Shown here piece by piece: positions 1 to 10,441 of a stretch of 64,000 nucleotides of DNA (positions are counted from its first letter, which is position 1; each line of letters opens with the position of its first letter). The notes beneath the pieces are model-generated. The model did not search any database. It saw only the letters and a program-made list of their open reading frames with translations, and had not been told where the DNA came from. This DNA is from Gemmatimonadota bacterium (GTDB lineage: Bacteria > Gemmatimonadota > Gemmatimonadetes > Longimicrobiales > Gaopeijiaceae), in NCBI GenBank assembly GCA_003248075.1, contig QJYK01000076.1, forward strand, positions 1 through 64,000. Reading direction: 5' to 3'. A program made the translations under genes and the position numbers.

Positions 1-687
1 TCTCGTGGAATGCTCCTGCACGAGGTGGACCGGAGCCCGGGCTGGATTCGGGTGAGGCGGCGGGCCTGGGTGTGGTCCGCCTCGGTGACCGAGACCTCCG
101 TTGCGGTGGTGGCTCCGGCGCAACCGGCTGGATCGCCCCCGCGGGATGCGGGTGGTGGCGGCTTCGCCACCGCCGGCGAGGGGGGCGCGTCGATCCTTGT
201 CGCACCGGGCGGAGACACCTTGGCCCGCACCGTGCCGAGCGCGGAGCTGGCGGTGGTGGCGCGGCAGGGCAACTGGGCGCGGGTGCGTCTGGAAGGCTGG
301 ACCTGGCTGCCCTCGACGGGCGCCGCGGGTCCCCAGGGAGACGCCCCCTCCGCCGAGGCCCTCACGCCGGCGGCGCTCACCGCCGACCCCACCGGATACC
401 GCGGTCGCATGATCTCGTGGCAACTCCAGTTCATCTCCCTGGAGCGGGCCGAGAAGGTGCGAACCGACTTCTACGAGGGAGAACCCTTCCTGCTCACGCG
501 CTTCGGCGGACCTGATGGGCCGTTCGTCTACGTCGCGGTGCCCCCCGATCGGGTCTCCGAGGTCGGAGGCCTCGTGCCCCTCGAGCGGCTGACGGTCACC
601 GGTCGGGTGCGCACCGGGGCTTCTTCCCTCACGGGCACCCCCATCATCGACCTGCTCACGATGGAGCGCGCCCGGGCTCCGGGATGA
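1..687 (+). CDS. SH3-domain protein, 5' end outside window
   Basis: The frame is open to the window edge, so the true start probably lies upstream; the first in-frame ATG is at 10. Two SH3-like segments are visible, each ending in a Trp-rich strand (WIRVRRRAWVW near the start and WARVRLEGWTWLP at about residue 100). An extracytoplasmic-looking domain of about 100 residues follows, possibly an OB-like beta fold. The first SH3 repeat is cut by the edge, which supports truncation. It overlaps the next lipoprotein gene by four bases (ATGA), so the two are probably co-translated. Bacterial SH3 domains often bind cell wall, but the partner here is unknown. Confidence 0.7.
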   Translation, partial: SRGMLLHEVDRSPGWIRVRRRAWVWSASVTETSVAVVAPAQPAGSPPRDAGGGGFATAGEGGASILVAPGGDTLARTVPSAELAVVARQGNWARVRLEGWTWLPSTGAAGPQGDAPSAEALTPAALTADPTGYRGRMISWQLQFISLERAEKVRTDFYEGEPFLLTRFGGPDGPFVYVAVPPDRVSEVGGLVPLERLTVTGRVRTGASSLTGTPIIDLLTMERARAPG

Positions 688-2828
688 TCCCGCGCGGCAC
701 GCTACTGGGCGTGGCCCTGGCCGCTGCCGTTGCGGGCTGCGGCGACGGATCGACGGGCGTGGACCTGCCAGAGGTGGAGGTCACCGTCCAATCCGGTGAC
801 GGGCAGTATGCCGAGTCGGGACGGGAGCTGGGGTTGCCCCTGGTGGTGCGGGTGAGCGACCGGACGACCGGTGACCCGGTCTCGGGGGTGGAGATGACCT
901 GGAGCGTGGCGGAGGGCTCCGCCACGTTTCCGTCGGGTGCCGCTGGCATCACCGACGCGTCCGGGACCGTTTCGGCGTCGGTCCGTGTGGAAGGTTCCCC
1001 GGGTCAGGTGCACATTCGGGCGGAGGTGCGAGGGCGACCCGAGGCCGCCGCCGAGTTCACCGCGTACGTCATCGACCGGCCGACGCTCGACCGCATCTCG
1101 GTCACCCAGGCACAGGCCGGGTCGTCGATCGAGCTGGTGGGATCGGGCTTCAGTCCGGTCCCGGAGCACAATATCATCCTGTTCTCGGGCATCCGTGGTC
1201 GGGTGGTGAGCGCTTCGCCGACCGCCCTGACCGTCGACGTGCCGGGCTGCTTGCAGACCCGCGAGGTCGAGGTGACCGCCCAGCTCGGACCCCTGGTCAG
1301 CGGCTCGCTACCCCTTTCGGTGGAGTCGAACGGCGAGGAGCCGATGGACATCGCGCCACGTTCCTACGTGGACGTGGACGACCGGGAGGGTTTCACCTGC
1401 GTCGCGCTCGGTGGGGACGGCGGGGCGGTCTACCTGCTCCTGGTGGCTTCGACCGGGACCGTGGGAGCGGCCAAGTTCGGCTTCGGGCTGAGGGGCCTGG
1501 CGGCTGGCAGCGGGGCAGGCCCGTCGGCCGGATGGCCGTCGGCCCCGGGGGATGCCCGTCCCGAGCGGAATCACCTCCTGGACCTGAGCTTCGAGACCGA
1601 GCTGCGCCGGACCGAGTCCGCTTTCCTGAAGAGCCGGGCGGCGTCTCCGTCGGGGCCTACGCTCGCGCCCGCACGGGTCCCCGAGCTCGGCGAGCGGAGG
1701 ACGTTCAAGGTGCTCAACGCGGAGAGGACCTTCGACGAGGTTTCCGCGGTGCTGGAATACGTCGGGGAACGCGCCGTTTTCTATGTCGACGAGGCGGCAC
1801 CTGCAGGCGGCTTCACGTCCGACGATCTGCAGAGCTTCTCGGCAGCCTTCGACGAGGTCATCTATCCGACGGTCACCAGTGCCTTCGGGCAGCCGTCGGA
1901 CCTGGACGAGAACGACCGTGTGGCCGTGCTCTTCACCGCCACGGTCAATGAGCTCACCCCCCGCGGGAGCGGTAGCCTGGTGGGTGGCTTCTTCTACGGT
2001 CTGGACCTCCTCGACCAGGAGGGCAGCAATCACGGCGAGATCTTCTACGCCATGGTGCCCGACCCGAACGGAGCGCTGTCGGATCCCCGCTCGAGGACCC
2101 AGGTGCTGGAGGTGATCCCCGGAATCCTGGCCCACGAGTTCCAGCACATGATCCACTTCAACGAGCGCGTCCTGGTCCGCGGCGCGGCCTCGACGGAGGC
2201 GCTCTGGCTGTCCGAGGGCCTGGCCCAGATGTCCGAGGAGCTGGTCGCGCGCGCCTACTACGGCAGGGACGACGCTCCTACGGGCGACCGATACCGCAGC
2301 GGCAATCTGCTGAGGGCCCGCCGCTACCTGAGCAGCACGTCCTCGGTCTCCCTCATCGTGGCGACCGGGCAGGGAACGCTCGAGGAGCGCGGGGCGGGTT
2401 GGCTGTTCACGCTCTACCTGTGGGATCGAGGGAGCGGCGACGGTACGCTGGGGGCGCTCACGAAGACCACCAGGACGGGCGCGGACAACGTGGCTGCGGT
2501 GGCCGGCCTCGCCTGGCGGCCGCTCTTCGCGGATTGGGCAGCCGCGCTCTACCTGGACGATCTGGGATCCGGGTCGTACCCGGCCGAATACCCGACGGTC
2601 GACCTGCGCGCCTTGCTCGCCGGGTCGAACGGATCGTATCCGCTGGTCCCGGAGATCCTGGGCTTCGGAGACTTCGCGCGGTCCGGTGCACTGCGGTCAG
2701 CCTCCCCGCAACACTACATTGTCTTGCCCCCGGTGGGCGGACGAGTCGTCCTGCGCGTGGCTGGTCAGGGGGGTGCTGCGGCACCCCCGGAGGCGGGGCT
2801 CCACGTGCGCGTCATCCGACTCTACTGA
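684..2828 (+). CDS. lipoprotein zinc metallopeptidase with Ig-like and IPT/TIG domains
   Basis: A 714-residue exported lipoprotein. The lipobox VAGC sits at the end of the signal peptide (about residue 19). A Big/Ig-like domain spans about residues 30-130, and an IPT/TIG-like domain about 132-215. A long linker leads to a metallopeptidase domain. Its zinc motif HEFQH is at residues 484-488, followed by a WLSEGLAQ segment that matches the third-ligand Glu of gluzincin-type peptidases. It probably acts at the cell surface or periplasm on proteins. The start overlaps the upstream stop (ATGA). The substrate is unknown and the family assignment rests on the motifs alone. Confidence 0.8.
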   Translation: MIPRGTLLGVALAAAVAGCGDGSTGVDLPEVEVTVQSGDGQYAESGRELGLPLVVRVSDRTTGDPVSGVEMTWSVAEGSATFPSGAAGITDASGTVSASVRVEGSPGQVHIRAEVRGRPEAAAEFTAYVIDRPTLDRISVTQAQAGSSIELVGSGFSPVPEHNIILFSGIRGRVVSASPTALTVDVPGCLQTREVEVTAQLGPLVSGSLPLSVESNGEEPMDIAPRSYVDVDDREGFTCVALGGDGGAVYLLLVASTGTVGAAKFGFGLRGLAAGSGAGPSAGWPSAPGDARPERNHLLDLSFETELRRTESAFLKSRAASPSGPTLAPARVPELGERRTFKVLNAERTFDEVSAVLEYVGERAVFYVDEAAPAGGFTSDDLQSFSAAFDEVIYPTVTSAFGQPSDLDENDRVAVLFTATVNELTPRGSGSLVGGFFYGLDLLDQEGSNHGEIFYAMVPDPNGALSDPRSRTQVLEVIPGILAHEFQHMIHFNERVLVRGAASTEALWLSEGLAQMSEELVARAYYGRDDAPTGDRYRSGNLLRARRYLSSTSSVSLIVATGQGTLEERGAGWLFTLYLWDRGSGDGTLGALTKTTRTGADNVAAVAGLAWRPLFADWAAALYLDDLGSGSYPAEYPTVDLRALLAGSNGSYPLVPEILGFGDFARSGALRSASPQHYIVLPPVGGRVVLRVAGQGGAAAPPEAGLHVRVIRLY

Positions 2829-2946
2829 GCCGGCGCGGACGCCGCAGGGACCCTGCCGCCCCGGGGGGGGTTGGAAGGCTGTTGCGGTGGATGAATCTTA
2901 CCTCGATTGCCCCCGTAGTGAGAGAAACTCGCAGAATCTTCCGAGA

Positions 2947-3744
2947 ATGACGGCGTCGATCTACCCCATGCGTTGCTCCACCTGCGGAGAGACCCTCCAG
3001 CCGGGTGTGACCCAGTGCCCCACCTGTGGCACCGGAACTCCGGTGGGGATGGTGTTGACCCGGCCTGCGGGGGTGCGACGCTGTCCTCGGTGCTCGTACC
3101 AGGGGGAGGGGATTCCGTACTTCCGCCGGGGAGGCCACGTCGGTCTGCTCGTAGGCGTGAGCGTGATCACCTATGGCTTCGGGGGCCTGGTGTACTGGCT
3201 GGCGCGGCGCAGGCACCTGATCTGTCCGCGGTGCGGCCTGGGATGGGAGCACGCCTCCAGAGCCTTGTCCCTGACCGGTCCCGAGCCCGAGCGACAGGCG
3301 CTCGAGGCCCAGACCTCCGACGAGCGCCTCCCGAGCACCGGCATCAAGCGTCGCGTCCTGGGCGTGGCGATGGTGTTGTTGGCGAGCCTGATGGTCCTCA
3401 TGGGCTTCGTCGAGTGGGAGATGGCGGCGGTCGTGGTCGGAAGCGTGGTCGGTGCGGGCGGGTCGTTGGCGTTCTACTGGGGTTGGCGAGGCCTTCAGGA
3501 CCGGCGCAAGGCGATCATGCAAGGGCTCCAACGCCGGATCCTAAGGATGGCGACGGCGCGGGGTGGGACGCTGACCGTCACTGAGGTGGCGGCGGAGATG
3601 AACCTCTCCCTTCCTGCCGCGGAGAAGATCCTCGGCTCGATGGACGACGGCTTCCGCGTGCGATCCGAGATCTCCAAGGAGGGGGTGCTCTACTACGAGT
3701 TCCCCGACGTGCTCCACCGGAAGGAGCTGGGCCCGGGCGCCTGA
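2947..3744 (+). CDS. zinc-ribbon membrane protein with C-terminal winged-helix-like region
   Basis: A 265-residue protein. It begins with a CxxC...CxxC zinc ribbon (CSTCGE and CPTCGTG), followed by two more CPRC motifs around a hydrophobic segment. Two or three transmembrane helices follow (about residues 65-85 and 135-175). The C-terminal 60 residues resemble a helix-turn-helix (VTEVAAEMNLSLPAAEKIL). The frame is open further upstream to 2686, but that part has shadow-like composition; the ATG at 2947, or at 2968 just before the first zinc ribbon, is preferred. The function is unknown. The 3' end overlaps the convergent EamA gene by 52 bp. Confidence 0.7.
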   Translation: MTASIYPMRCSTCGETLQPGVTQCPTCGTGTPVGMVLTRPAGVRRCPRCSYQGEGIPYFRRGGHVGLLVGVSVITYGFGGLVYWLARRRHLICPRCGLGWEHASRALSLTGPEPERQALEAQTSDERLPSTGIKRRVLGVAMVLLASLMVLMGFVEWEMAAVVVGSVVGAGGSLAFYWGWRGLQDRRKAIMQGLQRRILRMATARGGTLTVTEVAAEMNLSLPAAEKILGSMDDGFRVRSEISKEGVLYYEFPDVLHRKELGPGA

Positions 3745-4628
3745 CCACCCCGCCGGGCAAGGTAGATCCCCAGCAGGATGATCGCGGCGCCCGTGACCTG
3801 CCACGTGGTGGGTACCTCGCCCAACCACGCCCATGCGGTCAGGAGCGCGGTCACCGGGACCAGGTTCGAGTAGACTGCCGTCCTCGAGGTCCCGAGCCGG
3901 CTGACGCCACGATACCAGAGCAGGTACGCGACCCCCACCGAGAAGACTCCCGCGTACGCGACCCCCGCCCAGATCCACGCGGACATCGATTCCCAGCGCG
4001 TGTGTAGCAGGGACGGGGTCCCGACCACTACCAGCACGGGGGTGCCCGACCAGAGCGTCCACGCGGTGGCGCGCAGCGAACCATACCTTCGGACGAGCCC
4101 CGCGGAGCCGACGGTATAGATCGCCCACAGGACCGCGGCGCCCACCATGAGCAGATCTCCCTCGAGGGTCTCGGCGCCCAGCGAGAGGCCGTCGCCGCTC
4201 CCGAGGACTACCAGAACCATCCCCGCCAGGGTCAGCCCGGATCCGCCCGCGACCAGCAGCGTGGGGCGCTCGTGACCGACCATCGCGGAAAAGAGCACGG
4301 TCCACACTGGTGAGCTGGCAAGCAGCAGGCTTGCGTTGCCCGCCAGGGTCCGGTCCAGGCCGATCACGAAACAGAGCTGGTACGCCACGTTTCCGAGCAT
4401 TCCGAGCGCGACCAGTCGGGGGAGGTCGGCGCGCGCGAGGCGCAGCCCCGGGGAGCGACGGAGGAGCACCGCGAGGACGCCGGCGGCGAGGGGGAATCGC
4501 AGTGCGTTCAGCGCCAGGGGATCGACGGTCTCGAGAATGACCTTCACCACGGAGAAGTTGACGCCCCAGATCACGGTCAGGGCGAGCAGGCCCAGGTCGG
4601 TCGCCAGATCTCGGTGAGGGTCCGTCAT
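3693..4628 (-). CDS. EamA/DMT-superfamily transporter
   Basis: A 311-residue polytopic membrane protein with about ten hydrophobic helices arranged as two repeated EamA halves. The N-terminal pattern (LLALTVIWGVNFSVVK) and the second-half LWYRGVSRLG are typical of drug/metabolite transporters of the RhaT/YdcZ type. It probably exports a small metabolite or amino acid; the substrate cannot be read from sequence. Its last 52 bp overlap the convergent zinc-ribbon gene. The GTxxTAVYSNLVPV segment near the C-terminus is a family hallmark. Confidence 0.88.
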   Translation of the reverse strand: MTDPHRDLATDLGLLALTVIWGVNFSVVKVILETVDPLALNALRFPLAAGVLAVLLRRSPGLRLARADLPRLVALGMLGNVAYQLCFVIGLDRTLAGNASLLLASSPVWTVLFSAMVGHERPTLLVAGGSGLTLAGMVLVVLGSGDGLSLGAETLEGDLLMVGAAVLWAIYTVGSAGLVRRYGSLRATAWTLWSGTPVLVVVGTPSLLHTRWESMSAWIWAGVAYAGVFSVGVAYLLWYRGVSRLGTSRTAVYSNLVPVTALLTAWAWLGEVPTTWQVTGAAIILLGIYLARRGGQAPGPSSFRWSTSGNS

Positions 4629-4769
4629 GAGCGGAAAACTCGGAGGGTGAAGCGGTGCGTGAAGCTATCCGGGCGCCGAGCGGTGTCCATGGCCGGCGTC
4701 CCCTGGAACGCCCCCGAGGCTCGTCCTATCTTCCGCCTCGGAGGAGGAGAGAACCCCGGGGGTCGAAAA

Positions 4770-5021
4770 ATGAGGCAGTTCGAGGATCAGGAAGGACGCC
4801 GCTGGACCGCTCGCCTCGGCGAGCGCCCGGGCAACGACTACAAGGGCCGCTATTTCCTGGTCATGGAGCCCGACGACGGGGCCCCGGCGTCTCTGGTGGA
4901 CGTCCGCTGGAACAGCCGGAAGGCGGCCGACCGAGCCCTGGGAACGATGTCTTTGGTGGAGTTGAGACGCCGCCTGCGCTCGGCGACCGGTCGGGCTGGG
5001 TCGGCGACCCCAGCGGACTGA
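4770..5021 (+). CDS. small conserved-looking hypothetical protein
   Basis: An 83-residue soluble protein with no signal peptide or membrane segment. The ATG at 4770 is preferred because a strong purine-rich ribosome site (GGAGGAGAG) lies upstream; the open frame continues to 4614 but overlaps the divergent transporter start. The core (YKGRYFLVMEP...VDVRWNSRKAADRAL) looks like a small mixed alpha/beta domain. Function not recognised. It faces the PBP4-type gene convergently, 13 bp away. Confidence 0.6.
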   Translation: MRQFEDQEGRRWTARLGERPGNDYKGRYFLVMEPDDGAPASLVDVRWNSRKAADRALGTMSLVELRRRLRSATGRAGSATPAD

Positions 5022-5034
5022 GCCACGCCCGCGC

Positions 5035-6813
5035 TCAGCGCGCCCTGACCCCGCCGTCTGCGGAGGAAAGGGGCGGGATCTCGAGCCAGTCGCCGATCCG
5101 TAGCGCTCTCGGCTCAATGCCCGGGTTGGCGGCGATCAGCTCCTCCAGACCGACCCCGTACCGGCGCGCGATCACGTCGAAGGATTCCCCGGCTGACACC
5201 TGGTGCCTCGATGGGCCGCCGGAATCCACTGGAACCGGCGGTGGTGGGAGCTGGGCCACCGACAGAGGGAGGGCGCCGTCGTCGACGCCCCGTTCGAAGG
5301 ACGCCAGTCGCACCCCGATCTCGTTCTCGATCCGCTTCGCACCGTTGGTGGACGGCGTTCCGTTGACCAGAATCGAGAAAGCCAGTCGTTCTCCGTCGCG
5401 GGACTGGACCACGCCGCTCAGAGCGGAAACACGCGCGATGGTCCCGGTCTTGGCCCGTAGGTTGCCCGCGGCGGCGGTCCGGTACATGCGCGGCAGCTCC
5501 CGCCGGTTTCCGGCCTCGGGGAGGGTCTGCCAGTACTCGCTCCACAGGTCGGTGTCAGCCATTCCTTCCAGGATCGACACGAAGGTGGAGGCGCGCACAC
5601 GGTTGCCTGCCGACAGCCCCGAGCCGTCCAGAAGGACCAGCCCGGTGGTATCGACGCCAAGCCCTGCCGCAGCTTCGGCCATCACGCGCGCCGATGCCTC
5701 AGGGGAGGCCTCGCCGTAGCGGACCCTCCCGAGGGTCCGGAAGATCAGCTCGGCGAAGAGGTTGTTGCTGCGCTTGTTGACCACGGCGAGGTAGTCGCGC
5801 AGTGGCGGCGACACGTGGGTGGCCAGGATGCGGGCGCGGGGCACGAAGTCGCGCGCAGGGGCGGCGACCCGGCGACCTGTGACCACGGACGAAGACTCCT
5901 CGGTGACCGCGCGCGTCGACCCGCGAATCGTGATGCCCTGATCCTCCAGCACCGACCGGAAGACGGACATCGTGAACCGGGTGGGATCCGGAACCGTGAG
6001 CTGTCTCCAGACGTCACGGCCCTGGCGTTGGATCTCGCCGATCACCCGGATCGAGTCGAGGGGGTGGTCACGGCTGATGAATACCCGACCCCTCCCCTCG
6101 ACGGTGACGGCCTGGTTGTCGATGGGCAGATCCGCGTGGTCGGGCAGGGAATGGACGATGGGACGCCAACCCGCCCGCGGCGCCGGCTCGATCCTTATAC
6201 TGACGACGTTCTCGTTGAAGGAGACCGCGGAGATGCCGGGCGCGAAGTGGTCGTTCAGGTCCGCCGCGTCCCATCCCTCGGGACGCACCGGTCCGGGGAG
6301 CAGGGACGCGTCTCCGACCAGGTCGCCTTCCACGGCTCGAATCCCCCGGGCCAGGAGTTGCTGGGCAAGCTCGACGAAGACCGCGTTGCGGTCCCGGTAG
6401 AAACGGTCCGAGATCCCCGGGTCGCCTGTCCCATAGAGGATCAAATCACCGCGGAGAACCGAGTCGCTCACCATCCCGGTGGTCACCAGATACGTGCGGA
6501 AGCGGAAGTCCGGTCCGAGCTCCCGAAGCGCCGCGGCCGTCGTCAGCAGCTTGAGGTTGGAGGCAGGCGCCCGCGGCGTCTCTGGCTCGTGGGCGAACAG
6601 GGTGTCCCCCCGGTCGAGGGAGACCACGAGGACGCTCCACTCGGCGCGGCTCCAGCGGACCGAGGCCAAAAGGCCCTCCAGCGCCGACCCGAGCCGCTCG
6701 AGCTCTCCCTTCCGGGGGGCGGGCGACGACGCCGGCGCCGCGGCGCCCACGGTCAAGGCCACCGCCAATGCCGCCGCCGCGAATACGACTCTGCGCAGGC
6801 TCACGGCGAGCAC
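5035..6813 (-). CDS. dacB: D-alanyl-D-alanine carboxypeptidase/endopeptidase (PBP4, S13) with C-terminal LysM
   Basis: A periplasmic penicillin-binding protein of about 592 residues that trims or cleaves peptidoglycan crosslinks. All three serine-acylase motifs are visible: SxxK as SNLK, SxN as SNN in VNKRSNNLFAE, and KTG in LRAKTGT. The last 45 residues form a LysM domain (VSAGESFDVIARRYGV...), an addition to the usual S13 architecture that would tether the enzyme to glycan. The start is set at GTG 6813 (GTG 6804 is also possible) because a signal-peptide-like hydrophobic stretch follows. The frame upstream to 6993 is Arg/Pro-rich and not protein-like. Confidence 0.88.
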   Translation of the reverse strand: MLAVSLRRVVFAAAALAVALTVGAAAPASSPAPRKGELERLGSALEGLLASVRWSRAEWSVLVVSLDRGDTLFAHEPETPRAPASNLKLLTTAAALRELGPDFRFRTYLVTTGMVSDSVLRGDLILYGTGDPGISDRFYRDRNAVFVELAQQLLARGIRAVEGDLVGDASLLPGPVRPEGWDAADLNDHFAPGISAVSFNENVVSIRIEPAPRAGWRPIVHSLPDHADLPIDNQAVTVEGRGRVFISRDHPLDSIRVIGEIQRQGRDVWRQLTVPDPTRFTMSVFRSVLEDQGITIRGSTRAVTEESSSVVTGRRVAAPARDFVPRARILATHVSPPLRDYLAVVNKRSNNLFAELIFRTLGRVRYGEASPEASARVMAEAAAGLGVDTTGLVLLDGSGLSAGNRVRASTFVSILEGMADTDLWSEYWQTLPEAGNRRELPRMYRTAAAGNLRAKTGTIARVSALSGVVQSRDGERLAFSILVNGTPSTNGAKRIENEIGVRLASFERGVDDGALPLSVAQLPPPPVPVDSGGPSRHQVSAGESFDVIARRYGVGLEELIAANPGIEPRALRIGDWLEIPPLSSADGGVRAR

Positions 6814-7206
6814 CGGGCCGCCCGGAACGCCAAGACGACGCGAACACGGCGGTGCCGGCGACCGCGCTCCGGGCCACGCCCGACCGTCGGGTCGGCGGGC
6901 GAACAGAGCGGATGGCGCCGCGCGCGCTGGCGGAGGACGATCAGGGGGTTCGCGTGCACGTGTCCGTTCCCGGCGTGCCCGAGACGATCGCATCCGTCGG
7001 GCTCCTCCCGAGGATGCCCTCTATTCCATCAAAGTACGCCACCCGCCCGCTCCGCGGCAGCACCTCGTGATGCGGCAGGCCTTCCCGCGCCCCCTCCCGT
7101 GGGGCCGTGGAGCCGTTCGGGGCGGCCCATGATACCCCGGTGCCCAGGGCTGCGCCATCGCGTTGGAAAGGCGAGCCCGTCGGTGGGTTCAGACCCGGAC
7201 TCCGCG
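6814..7206. other. 393-bp interval without a convincing gene
   Basis: Between the PBP4-type gene and the Fur-family gene, both on the minus strand. All six frames are either short or have Arg/Pro/Gly-rich shadow composition. Short minus-strand stretches vaguely recall known proteins (around 6960-7050) but are out of frame with each other and lack starts. I see no clear promoter for the PBP4 gene. It may be leader or decayed coding DNA. Confidence 0.4.
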
Positions 7207-7671
7207 CTAGGCGATGGCGATTTCTTCGGGGGCGCAGGAGCCACAGTACCCGGACAGCTCCAGACGGTAGCCGGTGACGTGGAAGCCGCCGACACTGCCG
7301 CGGAGCTCGGCGAGGTTGCGGTCCGGGATGGATCCAGCGACGTCCATCACGCGGCCACACGCCAGACAGCGCGCGTGATGGTGCGGGTCCGTCCGCCCGT
7401 CGTAGCGGGCGGAGCCGTCGGAGTAGGTGAGCTTGACGGCGAGCCCGCATCCGACCAGGGTCTCGAGGCTCTTGTACACCGTTGCGAGCGAGATTCCGGG
7501 AAGCTCGCGGCGAACCGTGGAGAAGACCTCGTCGGCCGAGGGGTGTACGTCGGTGGAGCGGAGGAACCGGAAGACCGCGGCCCTCTGCTCTGTGAAGCGC
7601 TGTCCGTTGCTCTCCAGCGCCTCGCGAAGGATCGTCTCGCCCGGCCTCGTCGGATGACCCGTCTTCTCCAA
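7207..7671 (-). CDS. Fur/PerR-family metalloregulator
   Basis: A 154-residue metal-dependent repressor. The winged-helix domain contains the Fur signature (RFTEQRAAVFRFL, then ISLATVYKSLETL). The metal-sensing region DPHHHARCLACG holds His and Cys ligands, and a second CGSC pair near the C-terminus completes a structural Cys4 zinc site as in PerR and many Fur proteins. The start is TTG 7671, preceded by AGGAGG at ideal spacing; an upstream ATG at 7791 would lie above the promoter and inside the divergent gene. PerR, Fur and Zur cannot be separated by eye. The likely target is the nearby metal-ATPase operator. Confidence 0.88.
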   Translation of the reverse strand: MEKTGHPTRPGETILREALESNGQRFTEQRAAVFRFLRSTDVHPSADEVFSTVRRELPGISLATVYKSLETLVGCGLAVKLTYSDGSARYDGRTDPHHHARCLACGRVMDVAGSIPDRNLAELRGSVGGFHVTGYRLELSGYCGSCAPEEIAIA

Positions 7672-7720
7672 AGAATCCTCCTGCCGGGCGCATGCCCGGT
7701 ACCCGTCGTTCACGCTCGAA

Positions 7721-7748
7721 ACTAAAGATCGGAAAAAAAACGTGTCAA
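7721..7748 (-). promoter_or_regulatory. candidate sigma70 promoter of the Fur-family gene
   Basis: On the minus strand, a perfect -35 TTGACA (7748-7743) is followed after 16 bp by TTTAGT (7726-7721), with a T-tract in the spacer. Transcription would begin near 7714, leaving a leader of about 42 nt before the TTG start at 7671. The -35 box overlaps the start codon of the divergent gene at 7742, so the two genes may interfere with each other. Confidence 0.55.
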
Positions 7749-8299
7749 CCAAGCCCGGAGGCGGGGACCTCGACACTCTCGAGCCGGTCATCGACGCCGT
7801 CCAGGACGGGATCCGTTCGGCAGGCTGGGAGCTGTCCGGACTCCAGAAGACGACGAGTCACCACTACGAAGGCCGCTGGGCCGGCGACTCCACGCGCAGC
7901 GCATACCTCTTCTTCCACCGACCCGAGGGTCCCGACTGGGCGGAGCTGGACGTCTTCCTGGACGAGACGTCGCGGGGGTTGTCCGGCGACTTCGCTCTGG
8001 TGGTCGACGGGAAGCGACTGGGAGCGCTCGGGGACGCACGCGCTCTCCTGGCGGACCTGAGCCGCTTGACGGCTGGATTCCTCCCGGACGGGTGTCAACG
8101 ACCCCTGAGCGTGCGGTTCCGCCTGGAGCATCCCGACGACACGCCCGGGAGCGCGAGCACGGAGATCCGGTTCAAGCTGCGGATCCCGGAAGTCGCGATC
8201 CACGCGGGTGGACGCGTGCTGACGTCGCTCGCCTCGGCCACCGCGTCGGCATTCGTGAGCATCGTATCCGATCCCGGCCTCATTCCGTTTCTCGAGTGA
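7742..8299 (+). CDS. hypothetical protein divergent from the Fur-family gene
   Basis: A 185-residue soluble protein of unknown family. The only start available is GTG 7742, with a weak GGA upstream. The sequence is mixed alpha/beta, with a segment (SAYLFFHR..., ELDVFLDETS) resembling a small beta-sheet domain; no signal peptide is seen. Coding composition matches its neighbours. It sits between a Fur-family regulator and a P1B-4 metal ATPase, which hints at metal or oxidative-stress physiology, but this is context only. Confidence 0.6.
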   Translation: MSTKPGGGDLDTLEPVIDAVQDGIRSAGWELSGLQKTTSHHYEGRWAGDSTRSAYLFFHRPEGPDWAELDVFLDETSRGLSGDFALVVDGKRLGALGDARALLADLSRLTAGFLPDGCQRPLSVRFRLEHPDDTPGSASTEIRFKLRIPEVAIHAGGRVLTSLASATASAFVSIVSDPGLIPFLE

Positions 8300-8323
8300 C
8301 GGGTGGTGCGCCCCCCGGGGCCC

Positions 8324-10276
<1,953 letters not shown>

Positions 10277-10298
10277 GCCGTCCCTCGTGGGGTTCCTT

Positions 10299-10344
10299 AT
10301 CGAGAATCGTTCTCGATTATCGTTCTCGGCGAGGAGCGGATCAA
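10299..10344 (-). promoter_or_regulatory. promoter and repeat operator of the metal-ATPase gene
   Basis: The minus-strand promoter reads TTGATC (10344-10339), a 17-bp spacer and GATAAT (10321-10316). Two head-to-tail 13-mers sit on the -10 and start region, at 10303-10315 and 10316-10328 (AGAATCGTTCTCG and ATTATCGTTCTCG), sharing a 10-bp core. The palindrome at 10299-10317 has perfect 8-bp arms around TCG. The layout and A/T-flanked GAGAA/TTCTC arms resemble Fur-family boxes, so repression by the nearby Fur/PerR protein is plausible. The same interval is upstream of acs. Confidence 0.6.
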
Positions 10345-10441
10345 GCGCCCATGGGGCCCAGACCGGCTTGCCGCAGGCGGTGCGGGGTGCAGATTGCCAG
10401 GACCCCGGCCCATTCCATTCCTCTCCAGGCGAAGGTTGGTC

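Noticed and set aside
6899-7056. Minus-strand segment LGHAGNGHVHANPL resembling an FAD-oxidase motif, and another (VAYFDGIEG...) resembling the start of RuvA
   Set aside because: They lie in different frames, have no start codons or flanking homology, and stops interrupt them within a few dozen codons. Chance similarity, or at most relics, fits better.
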